From contig PKYZ01000407.1 of NCBI GenBank assembly GCA_003132865.1, forward strand, positions 1 to 16,533: a stretch of DNA of 16,533 bases, written 5' to 3'. The translations under genes were made by a program, and so were the position numbers. Positions 9,904-16,533 of this stretch are shown here, one piece after another. The notes under the pieces were generated by a model. That model was not told the DNA's origin. It worked only from the letters and a program-made list of their open reading frames with translations, and made no database searches. The stretch is from Bryobacterales bacterium (GTDB taxonomy: Bacteria > Acidobacteriota > Terriglobia > Bryobacterales > Bryobacteraceae). Within the stretch, counting starts at the first letter, position 1; every line of letters begins with the position of its first letter.

Positions 9904-11391
9904 ATGACAAGATCCGAAATAACGCGCCGCGTGTTTGTCGGAGCGATCACGGCACTGGGGCTATCCGCCGCGGACGACGGCTGGGTGGAACTCTTCGATG
10001 GACGCAGCCTAAAAGGATGGCGGCCGAGCGAAAACAAAGATTCCTGGAAGGTGGTAGAAGGGCAACTCGCGGCCGAAGGGCCAAGATCGCACCTGTTCTA
10101 TACGGGGCCGGTGCGCGGCGCGGATTTCCGTAACTTCGAACTTGAACTGGCGGTGCTGACGAGGCCGGCGTGCAACTCGGGAGTCTACTTCCATACGGCG
10201 TATCAGGAACGCGACTTCCCGTACAAGGGCTTCGAAGTCCAGATCAACAACACGGCCACGGGCGAAGGTAGTTACCGCGAGCGCAAGAAGACAGGGTCGC
10301 TCTATGGACTGCGGAACGTGTATAAGCAGCTTGTGCCCGACAATCAATGGTTCAAGATTCACGCGGCAGTGCGCGGCAAGAATGTGCAAATCCGGCTGAA
10401 CGGCATGCTGGTGGTGGATTACACGGAGCCTGTGCCGCCGGTGATTCCGGACGGACTGGAGAAAGGCCGTTTTCTGGACCACGGCACGTTCGCGCTGCAG
10501 TGTAACAATGACGGTTCCCAGGCGCGATTCCGCAGCGTTCGGGTGCGACCGCTACCGGACGACATGCCCACGCCGGGCGGGCCCGCGCCGGCGGCGGACG
10601 AGGTCTACAAGCAGATTGTCAACTTCGGCCGGCTCAACATTCCCATGGCGGATTTTCACACCCACCTGAAAGGCGGGCTGACGCTGGAGCAGGCGCTCGC
10701 CAAATCGCGGCGCAACGGCATCCAGTACGGCATTGCGGTGAACTGCGGCAAAGCAAATCCGGTCCAAGACGACCAAGGCGCCGTGCTGTTCCTCGAGGAC
10801 CTGAAAGGCCAGCCATGCTTCGTCGCGATGCAGGCGGAAGGGCGCGAGTGGACGCAGATGTTCTCGCGCGGCATCGCCGCACGGTTCGACTACATCTTTA
10901 CCGATTCCATGACCTGGACGGACAACCGCGGCAAACGCATGCGGCTCTGGCTCCCGGACGAAGTGGGAACCATCGCGGACCCGCAGGAGTTCATGGACAC
11001 ACTGGTGGAACGGACGGTTGGTATTCTGGAGCGCGAGCCGGTCGATATCTATGCAAACCCCACGTTCCTGCCGGATGCTATCGCCAAGGACTACGAGCAG
11101 CTCTGGACCGGGGAACGGCGCAAGAGAGTGATTGAAGCCGCGGTGCGCAACAGCGTGGCGATCGAGATCAACAACCGGTACAAGCTGCCAAGCCCTTCGT
11201 TCATCAGCATGGCGAAAGCCGCCGGCGCGAAGTTCACCTTCGGCACGAATAATTCCGGTCCCGACGATCTGGGGCGGTGCGAGTATGGGTTGCGGATGGT
11301 CGAAGAGTGCAGCATGGCGTGGCAGGACTTCTTCGTCCCGCTGGAGGCGCCCAAGGCCATCCAGCGCAAAGGCGAAGCGCTGCGCCTTTAA
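9904..11391 (+). CDS. Exported DUF1080 domain fused to a PHP-like metal hydrolase domain
   Basis: The product has 495 residues. The N-terminus has a short Tat-type signal, TRRVFVG (7-13) followed by AITALGLSA, with likely cleavage near 22. Residues about 25-216 are a DUF1080 (3-keto-disaccharide hydrolase/concanavalin-like) domain: GWVELFDGRSLKGWR (26-40), CNSGVYFHTAYQ (90-101), GFEVQINN (109-116) and the closing FRSVRVRPLP. After a Pro/Ala-rich linker (219-231), residues 245-495 look like a PHP or amidohydrolase-type TIM barrel: ADFHTH (249-254) gives an HxH metal site, EINNRY (421-426) lies on a later strand, and FTFGTNNSGPDDLGR (444-458) resembles the final metal-binding loop. Few DUF1080 proteins carry this second domain. 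Together the parts suggest an exported enzyme acting on a sugar-derived or other small substrate, but that is inference. It is divergent from the Asp-box gene. Confidence 0.83.
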   Translation: MTRSEITRRVFVGAITALGLSAADDGWVELFDGRSLKGWRPSENKDSWKVVEGQLAAEGPRSHLFYTGPVRGADFRNFELELAVLTRPACNSGVYFHTAYQERDFPYKGFEVQINNTATGEGSYRERKKTGSLYGLRNVYKQLVPDNQWFKIHAAVRGKNVQIRLNGMLVVDYTEPVPPVIPDGLEKGRFLDHGTFALQCNNDGSQARFRSVRVRPLPDDMPTPGGPAPAADEVYKQIVNFGRLNIPMADFHTHLKGGLTLEQALAKSRRNGIQYGIAVNCGKANPVQDDQGAVLFLEDLKGQPCFVAMQAEGREWTQMFSRGIAARFDYIFTDSMTWTDNRGKRMRLWLPDEVGTIADPQEFMDTLVERTVGILEREPVDIYANPTFLPDAIAKDYEQLWTGERRKRVIEAAVRNSVAIEINNRYKLPSPSFISMAKAAGAKFTFGTNNSGPDDLGRCEYGLRMVEECSMAWQDFFVPLEAPKAIQRKGEALRL

Positions 11392-11403
11392 CCCGCCAGT
11401 GGC

Positions 11404-11421
11404 GCACGCACTTTTGCGTGC
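11404..11421. terminator. Perfect hairpin between convergent genes (first of two)
   Basis: GCACGCA (11404-11410) pairs with TGCGTGC (11415-11421) around the loop CTTT. It lies 12 bases after the DUF1080 stop and about 30 bases before the stop of the opposing gene, so it may terminate both, although there is no long T-tract. It may also be half of a dispersed palindrome with the next hairpin. Confidence 0.45.
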
Positions 11422-11422
11422 C

Positions 11423-11444
11423 GCGTCTCCACTCGTGGGGACGC
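11423..11444. terminator. Second hairpin between convergent genes
   Basis: GCGTCTCCAC (11423-11432) pairs with GTGGGGACGC (11435-11444), with one T-G wobble and a tight loop. TTTT follows within 5 bases on the plus strand. It directly follows the first hairpin; the pair could be a bidirectional terminator or a repeat unit of the genome. Confidence 0.45.
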
Positions 11445-11451
11445 CAGCTTT

Positions 11452-12558
11452 TCACATCTTCCCCTCAAACAAGAACACCAGCTCGATTACCAGAATCACC
11501 ACCACCATTAGCTCCAACACGAAAGCGCGGCCCTGCTGGAACTGGTCCATCATGAACTGGTACAGATCGCCGGCCGTGTGCAGCTTTTCGTCCACCAGCC
11601 GGCGGTAATCCGTCACGCCCACCTTGCCCGCGGCCAGCCGGTAGACGCGCGCGGAATACATATCGCTAAGGAACTTGATCGAATTGTCCATGCGTTCGGT
11701 CAGCTCGCGCACATCCAGCCGGATGGTGTTCAGCCGTCCGGCCTCCCGCGCGAGACGCCAGCGCGCCAGCACGCCTGTGCCTTTCTCAAGCGACCGGTAC
11801 ACATCCGCCAGCAGCCGCGTCAGCATCTCGTCGTAATAGCGGAATTCGATCAACTGCGAATTGGCATACTCCAACAGTTGCATCACCGGCAGCGCGCCTT
11901 CCGGCGTGTCATAGACCAGCGCGGCGGTCCAGCCGATCACCACCAGATCTTCCGGATAATACGATCGGCGCGATTGCAGGATTTCCATGCGCTCGTCCTC
12001 GGCCAGGCGCATCTCCTCTCCGCGCACGACCTGCGCGATCTCTTCGCCGCGCTCCGCGATCAATTCCTCCGCCGTCACCGGGCTGCCGTCGCCCTTCGTC
12101 ACCGGGCGGAGCTGGATGATGTAGTAATCTTCCGTCAGCCAGTCGGGGTACGGTTTCACCAAGGCCGGGCGGGCGCGCGCCAGGCTGCGCCGGACGCTGT
12201 CGGCCGCCTGCTTCTCGATCTCCGGCGCCGCGATCGATCGGCTCGACAGGCGCAGCAATTCCCGCCAATCGAACTCAAAGGGCCTTTGCAGCTCGATCGA
12301 CACCACGCCATATTCGTAGTAGTGCATCTGGGCTTGCAACCGCTCACCGCTTTCAAGCAGCAACGGTTCCAGGTACTCGATAACCGGCGGCTTCTCAAAC
12401 CGCACGTATTCGGGCGTGGGCCGCCGGAAACTGGGTTCGCGGCCGGCCGGCTGCGCCCCCAGGATGGCGCGCAGCTCCTCCAGCCGGATCTCTTCGCACA
12501 CGTCGTAGAGGAACAGGAGCCAGAACGTGCCGGATAGACGATCGGTGGGCGCGGCCAT
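11452..12558 (-). CDS. DUF155/RMD1-family protein with C-terminal membrane anchor
   Basis: The product has 368 residues from ATG 12558. The sequence matches the layout of the DUF155 (RMD1) family, known from yeast Rmd1 and human RMND1 and scattered in bacteria without a settled function. Recognisable parts are a polar N-terminal beta-rich half, the conserved YYPEDLVVIGWTAALVYD block, a helical region with LLEYANSQLIEFRYYDEML, and a hydrophobic tail (about 346-364, LELMVVVILVIELVFLF) that should anchor the C-terminus in the membrane. An in-frame ATG lies six codons upstream at 12576. I chose 12558 because TACAAT ends 6 bases before it, inside the longer reading. The gene is divergent from the haloperoxidase and convergent with the DUF1080 fusion. 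Confidence 0.8.
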   Translation of the reverse strand: MAAPTDRLSGTFWLLFLYDVCEEIRLEELRAILGAQPAGREPSFRRPTPEYVRFEKPPVIEYLEPLLLESGERLQAQMHYYEYGVVSIELQRPFEFDWRELLRLSSRSIAAPEIEKQAADSVRRSLARARPALVKPYPDWLTEDYYIIQLRPVTKGDGSPVTAEELIAERGEEIAQVVRGEEMRLAEDERMEILQSRRSYYPEDLVVIGWTAALVYDTPEGALPVMQLLEYANSQLIEFRYYDEMLTRLLADVYRSLEKGTGVLARWRLAREAGRLNTIRLDVRELTERMDNSIKFLSDMYSARVYRLAAGKVGVTDYRRLVDEKLHTAGDLYQFMMDQFQQGRAFVLELMVVVILVIELVFLFEGKM

Positions 12559-12564
12559 CTGGCG

Positions 12565-12570
12565 ATTGTA
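12565..12570 (-). promoter_or_regulatory. Leaderless-type -10 box of the DUF155 gene
   Basis: TACAAT on the minus strand ends 6 bases before ATG 12558. This favours the downstream start codon and a leaderless message. No clear -35 box is visible. Confidence 0.5.
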
Positions 12571-12694
12571 CGCCATTGGGCATGCGCTGCGGGTCTTCGT
12601 GAGGCCACCGGCATCTTCGCATAAGACGGGCGCGGCTTCGAACGCATTGAAATACTCCCGGGCGCGCTTGTCACGAATTCCGCCACCGATTCAC

Positions 12695-12700
12695 TATATA
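12695..12700 (+). promoter_or_regulatory. Possible -10 box for the haloperoxidase gene
   Basis: TATATA is the only AT-rich hexamer in the divergent gap on this strand. It lies 41 bases before the start codon, which leaves room for a normal leader. TTGTCA at 12668-12673 is a poor partner because the spacing is 21 bases. Confidence 0.35.
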
Positions 12701-12727
12701 GAGACGGCACGAAGAGCGCACCGCCCC

Positions 12728-12734
12728 AAGGAGA
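12728..12734 (+). promoter_or_regulatory. Ribosome binding site of the haloperoxidase gene
   Basis: AAGGAGA lies 7 bases before ATG 12742. This is the best Shine-Dalgarno match in the window and contrasts with the apparently leaderless genes next door. Confidence 0.75.
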
Positions 12735-12741
12735 CGAAAAA

Positions 12742-14289
12742 ATGAGCATAACGCCTGCAAACCATCATCGCATCCCGCGATCCTTCGCGTTACGGACATA
12801 TCTGGCCGGAAAAGACGCATTTCCGCCAGCACCAGCGCAAATCGATAATGGAGACGAAAGCCGCTACTCCGATAAGTGCGGAACCTATACGAAAGGGATT
12901 CTGCAAGCGGGAATTGGCTTGGTGGATCTGGCTGCTTACCGAACGTTCAAAAAAGCTCTGGACAGCGGCGCTCCGGCCGATTTCGAGGCGATTACGCTGG
13001 GCGGCCCGCGCACACTCAACGGTCCGCAGGGCGGTTTGGCCTTCTATCTGGGATGCTTGGACAGCAGCCAATTTCCGGTACCGCCCGCGCCCGCCTTGGC
13101 GAGCGAGGCGTACGCTACGGAGCTGGTGGAACTATACTGGGCTTCGTTGTTGCGGGATGTGGCGTTTACCGCGTACGCCTCGAATGCCGTAGCCGCGCAG
13201 GCGGCAGGTGAATTGTCCTCCATGCCCGCTTACATAGGACCGCGAGACACTCATAACCAGGTTACGCCGGACCTGTTGTTCCGCGGCGGCTTCGAAGGCG
13301 AGACGGTCGGCCCATATATCTCACAGTTTCTTATCCAGAACACCTCCATGGGCGCCTTGCCGATAAATCAGAAATACACAACTTCCCAGTCAACCGATTT
13401 CATGAAAGATCCGGTCACTTTCCTGCAAGTGCAGAACGGCATTTCCACGGGTTTGCAGTTGCAGCCGGACACGCCGGTCTTTCTGCATAACGGCCGCGGA
13501 CTGGCCGCGTATACGCACGTCGACGTGCTGTTTCAGGCCTACTTCACGGCGTTCCTGGTCCTGAACACGATCAACGGCGGCAAGCCCGCGCCTCCGAACC
13601 CCGGCAATCCCTACAACACGTCCAAGACCCAAAACGGATTTGGCACGTTGGGGGGGCCGGATGTCGCGGGGACACTCACTGCGGTAGCCAGGGAAGCGCT
13701 CAATGTAGTGTGGTACCAGAAGTGGTTTGTGCATCTGCGCCATCGCCCGGAATCGGGCGGCGCAATCGTGTACTCGGAAAAGACAGGTCAGGGCGACTCG
13801 ATCGAGGGTCAGCTTAGCCCGACCGTCTTGAACTCTAACGCGGTCATGGCCAGCTTTAAGGCGAACAACAGTTACTTTCTTTCTCAAGCCTTCCCGGAGG
13901 GTTCGCCCACCCACCCCGCCTATCCCACGGGACACGGAACGGTGGCCGGCGCCTGCATCACCGTTTTGAAGTTTTTCTTCGATGGCGGTTTCGTGATCCC
14001 AAAACCAATGGCGCCGTCGAGCGACGGAACGGCGCTAAACAATTACACGGGCGCCGATGCCGGACAGATCACCGTTAACGGCGAGCTAAACAAGATAGCG
14101 CACAACATCAGTTTTGGTCACGGCATACACGCCGGCATACACTGGCGCAGTGACACCGATACTTCTATCCAACTGGGCGAGGCGGCGGCCTTGAGTGTTT
14201 TACAGGATCTCGCACAGACATACAACGAGAAGTTCACCGTGACACTGACGAAATTGGACGGCAGCATGGCGACGATCTCCAACGAGTGA
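12742..14289 (+). CDS. Vanadium-dependent haloperoxidase (algal bromoperoxidase-like)
   Basis: This 515-residue protein would use vanadate and hydrogen peroxide to oxidise halide. N-terminal parts such as GTYTKGIL, PADFEAI and SLLRDVAFTAYASN fit the algal and cyanobacterial bromoperoxidase group. Vanadate-site residues visible are K327 and R335 (WYQKWFVHLRHRP, the same eight-residue spacing as in algal enzymes), T396-G397-H398 in YPTGHGTVAGA, where Ser is commoner than Thr, and the vanadate-ligand histidine H467 in GIHWRSD. The second vanadate arginine usually stands six residues before that histidine; here the position is G461, with H460 beside it. There is no signal peptide, so the enzyme is probably cytoplasmic. 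The start has a strong ribosome site. The 3' end appears to overlap the opposing protease gene by 56 bases. Confidence 0.87.
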   Translation: MSITPANHHRIPRSFALRTYLAGKDAFPPAPAQIDNGDESRYSDKCGTYTKGILQAGIGLVDLAAYRTFKKALDSGAPADFEAITLGGPRTLNGPQGGLAFYLGCLDSSQFPVPPAPALASEAYATELVELYWASLLRDVAFTAYASNAVAAQAAGELSSMPAYIGPRDTHNQVTPDLLFRGGFEGETVGPYISQFLIQNTSMGALPINQKYTTSQSTDFMKDPVTFLQVQNGISTGLQLQPDTPVFLHNGRGLAAYTHVDVLFQAYFTAFLVLNTINGGKPAPPNPGNPYNTSKTQNGFGTLGGPDVAGTLTAVAREALNVVWYQKWFVHLRHRPESGGAIVYSEKTGQGDSIEGQLSPTVLNSNAVMASFKANNSYFLSQAFPEGSPTHPAYPTGHGTVAGACITVLKFFFDGGFVIPKPMAPSSDGTALNNYTGADAGQITVNGELNKIAHNISFGHGIHAGIHWRSDTDTSIQLGEAAALSVLQDLAQTYNEKFTVTLTKLDGSMATISNE

Positions 14290-16533
14290 CGATTCTCCAC
14301 TTCTTCTGATAGTCGGGATACGGCGGCCTCTTCAGCACCGGTGGAGGATTGCTCCTCAACTCCTCCATCACCACCTCGACGGCCTTCTCCAACTGTGGAT
14401 CGTGCCCGTGCCGCACTGCCGCCGGATCGTATTCTACTTCGATATCCGGCGGGATGCCGTGGTTCTCCACATCGAAAGTTCCGTTGGGATTCCAGATCGC
14501 CACGCTGGGCGCCATCACCACGCCGCCGTCCATCAACTCGGGATATCCGGTCAGCCCGACCAGGCCTCCCCAGGTGCGCTCGCCGATTAGTTTGCCCACC
14601 CCCGCGCGCCGGAAATACCACGGCATGGCGTCGCCGCCCGAGCCCGCGAATTGATTGATGATCATCACCTTCGGACCGAAGATCGCGCCCTGCGGCTGCA
14701 GGAAGTCCGCTCCGTCGCGCGCCGTGGCCACGCTCATCAGCTTGCGCTGCAGATACTCGATGACGTCGGTGGCCAGCGCGCCGCCGTGATTGAAGCGCTC
14801 GTCGATAATCGCCGCGTCCTTATCCACCTGCGCGAAAAAGTAGCGCATGAAGATGGTGTAGCCGCCGAAGAATGTATCGGGCATGTGGATGTAGGCCACG
14901 CGGCCCCCGGTCATCCGATCGACCTTGCGGCGGTTATCCTCGATCCAGGCCAGGTGCCGCTTCGTCGTCCACCGGGACCACCTTCACTTCGCGCGCATTC
15001 GCTCCCGCCGGATCCGGCCCCACCTTGAGCAGCGTGGTCTTCCCGGCGGTCGCTTCGAAGAAGCTGTAAACCCTGTCGCTGGCGCGCACCTCGCGCCCAT
15101 TCACCGCCAGCAAATATTCACCCGCCGTCACGTTCACGCCCGGTTGCGTCAGCGGCGCCTTCAGATCGGGATTCCAGTTCTCGCCGTCGTAAACGCGCGC
15201 GAAACGGTAGCGTCCGTTCTCGATCTTGTAGTACGCCCCGAGCAGCCCTGTGCGAACGTGCTTGACCTCCGGCCGGTCGCCGCCGCCCAGGAACATGTGC
15301 CCCACGGTCATGTTGCCCAGCATCTCGGTGAGCAGGTAGTTCAGGTCGTCGCGCGACGCCAAGCCGTTCAGGTACACGCCGTAGCGCTCCTCGGCGGCCT
15401 GCAGATCGAGCCCGTGATGGTGCGGATCGTAAAAGAATTCGCGCTCGATGCGCCATACTTCGTGGAACATCTGCTTCCACTCCGCCGGCGGGTCTACCTT
15501 TACTTCCAGATCCTGAGTCTTAAGCGTCTTCTCGTTCCCAGGTTTCGGCGGCGGCCCGTCGGGACCTTCAGGGATGGGGGGCGGTTCGGCGATCGTCCAT
15601 TTGTCGTCCTGCTGGTACAGCATCTTCTCACCCGTGAACGATACCTGGAAGCTCTTGACGCCGCCGATGACTACGTCCGTCTTCCGCTTGCCCAGATCGA
15701 AGCGATGGACCGTGAAGACCGGCGGCGCCTGCGGCGAAGGCGCCGGCATTTCGATGGCATAAACGATTCCCGCTTTGCCGGCCTCAAGACCCACGTACCG
15801 GACGGGTGGCATCGGAAGCGCCAGAATGCGCTGGCCGATGTTCTCCAGATCGACCTTAACCTCCACCTTCTCGGCGCTCTTGTCCTTGTCGTCTCTTGGC
15901 CTCGTCTTTCTTCGCCTCATCTTTCTTGGCGTCGTCTTTCTTAGGCTTGTCCTTCTTCTTTTCGTCGTCGCTTTCCGGCGCCAGCGGAGACGCTTCACTC
16001 TTGGCGAGCACAAGCAAATACACACTCGCTGTGACCGGTCGCGAAAAGCTCTCGATATCCGGCTGCATAGCCACACCCGAATTGGTGCTGGCGGTAAAGT
16101 ACAGGTACTTGCCGTTTTTGTCGAACACCGGATTCTCGGCGTCGCTCATGCCGTCTGTGACCTGCGTGCTTTTAGCGTCTGCGAGCGAGTAGAGGTAGAT
16201 CGCCGCCATGTGGCTCTTCAGCGTCTTCGAATATGTCAGCCACTGGCTGTCCGGCGACCACGCGGGCGCCAGGCCGTTGCCGTTGTAGTAATAGTCAGTC
16301 TCCACCAACACTGGCTTCTTCGCTGCGAGGTCCACGTAGAACAGGTGACTGTGGTTGTCCAGGTAGGCGATCTTCTTGCCGTCCGGCGACCATCGCGGCG
16401 TGGAGTAGAACGCCTTGCCCAACGGGATCTTTGCCGCTTCGCCCGTGCCAACCTCATTGACGATATCCAGCGCGTACTCGCCCGATTCGTCCGATAGATA
16501 AGCGATGTTCTGCCCATCGGGCGACCACACCGG
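14234..16533 (-). pseudogene. Tricorn-like protease, N-terminus outside window, two frameshifts
   Basis: The gene enters from the right edge in the frame of WSPDGQNIAYLSDESG and shows several propeller repeats (WSPDGKKIAYL, AWSPDSQWLTYS). A Lys/Asp-rich linker follows, then the tricorn core: a helical region (EWKQMFHEVWRIEREFFYDP), a histidine in VGHMFLGGG (codon 15297-15299), a PDZ-like stretch (GVNVTAGEYLLAVNGREV), and the protease core NQFAGSGGDAMPW, whose serine (codon 14639-14641) should be the nucleophile. In archaeal tricorn a serine precedes the histidine; here it is glycine. The frame breaks near 15894, where skipping one base joins EAK to DDKDKSAEK, and near 14961, where skipping one joins VVPVDDE to RHLAWIEDNRRK. 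About 765 residues are present of the usual 1,050-1,100. The unusual C-terminal tail after PYPDYQKK runs into the opposing gene. Confidence 0.8.

Noticed and set aside
11578..12537. A 319-residue plus-strand open frame opposite the DUF155 gene
   Set aside because: It shadows a recognisable DUF155 protein and shows no start signal or domain.
14925..15944. A 339-residue plus-strand open frame opposite the tricorn gene
   Set aside because: It is antisense to recognisable tricorn domains and is arginine- and leucine-rich with no family-like motif.

Overview
The window is a GC-rich, densely packed bacterial chromosome segment. Its gene content points to an acidobacterium, most likely the Solibacteres/Bryobacterales type: a roughly 1,100-residue secreted Asp-box (VPS10/sortilin-like) protein, a tricorn-type protease, a Tat-exported DUF1080 protein, and large ABC-2 membrane proteins of the kind common in that phylum. 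This placement is inference from family content; there is no rRNA or other marker gene. No tRNA, rRNA, CRISPR array or insertion sequence was found.

Layout. Positions 1-73 look like the 3' end of an unidentified plus-strand gene, followed by about 260 bases without a supportable gene. From 338 to 4921 all genes lie on the plus strand: an ABC-2 ATPase and its membrane partner (338-2842), a tiny secreted-protein gene that overlaps a membrane-anchored alpha/beta hydrolase by ATGA (2877-3853), a TMEM175-type potassium-channel gene split by a one-base frameshift (3855-4479), and a DUF3995 membrane protein (4505-4921). From 4937 to 9808 the minus strand carries a compact set transcribed right to left: the Asp-box propeller protein, then class I CoA-transferase subunits alpha and beta. 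A 95-base divergent promoter region (9809-9903), rich in short inverted repeats, separates these from a plus-strand fusion of DUF1080 with a PHP/TIM-barrel-like metal-hydrolase domain (9904-11391). Two hairpins lie in the convergent gap after it. Next is a minus-strand DUF155/RMD1-family tail-anchored protein (11452-12558), divergent from an algal-type vanadium haloperoxidase (12742-14289). The haloperoxidase converges on, and appears to overlap, a minus-strand tricorn-like protease with two frameshifts (14234 to the right edge, N-terminus outside the window).

How the parts may work together. The ATPase and permease form one transporter. The two CoA-transferase subunits are translationally coupled and form one enzyme. 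The Asp-box protein, DUF1080 fusion and tricorn protease are degradative or binding proteins, the first two clearly exported, which suits a soil polymer degrader. No single new multi-gene system is evident. The most notable signals are a recurring leaderless-promoter arrangement (a -10 box 6-8 bases before the start codon) at several genes, an undescribed 49-residue secreted peptide, the DUF1080-hydrolase fusion, and a haloperoxidase that seems to lack one vanadate-binding arginine. The three frameshifts are each a single apparent extra base in otherwise well-conserved reading frames, so sequencing error is a serious alternative to gene decay.
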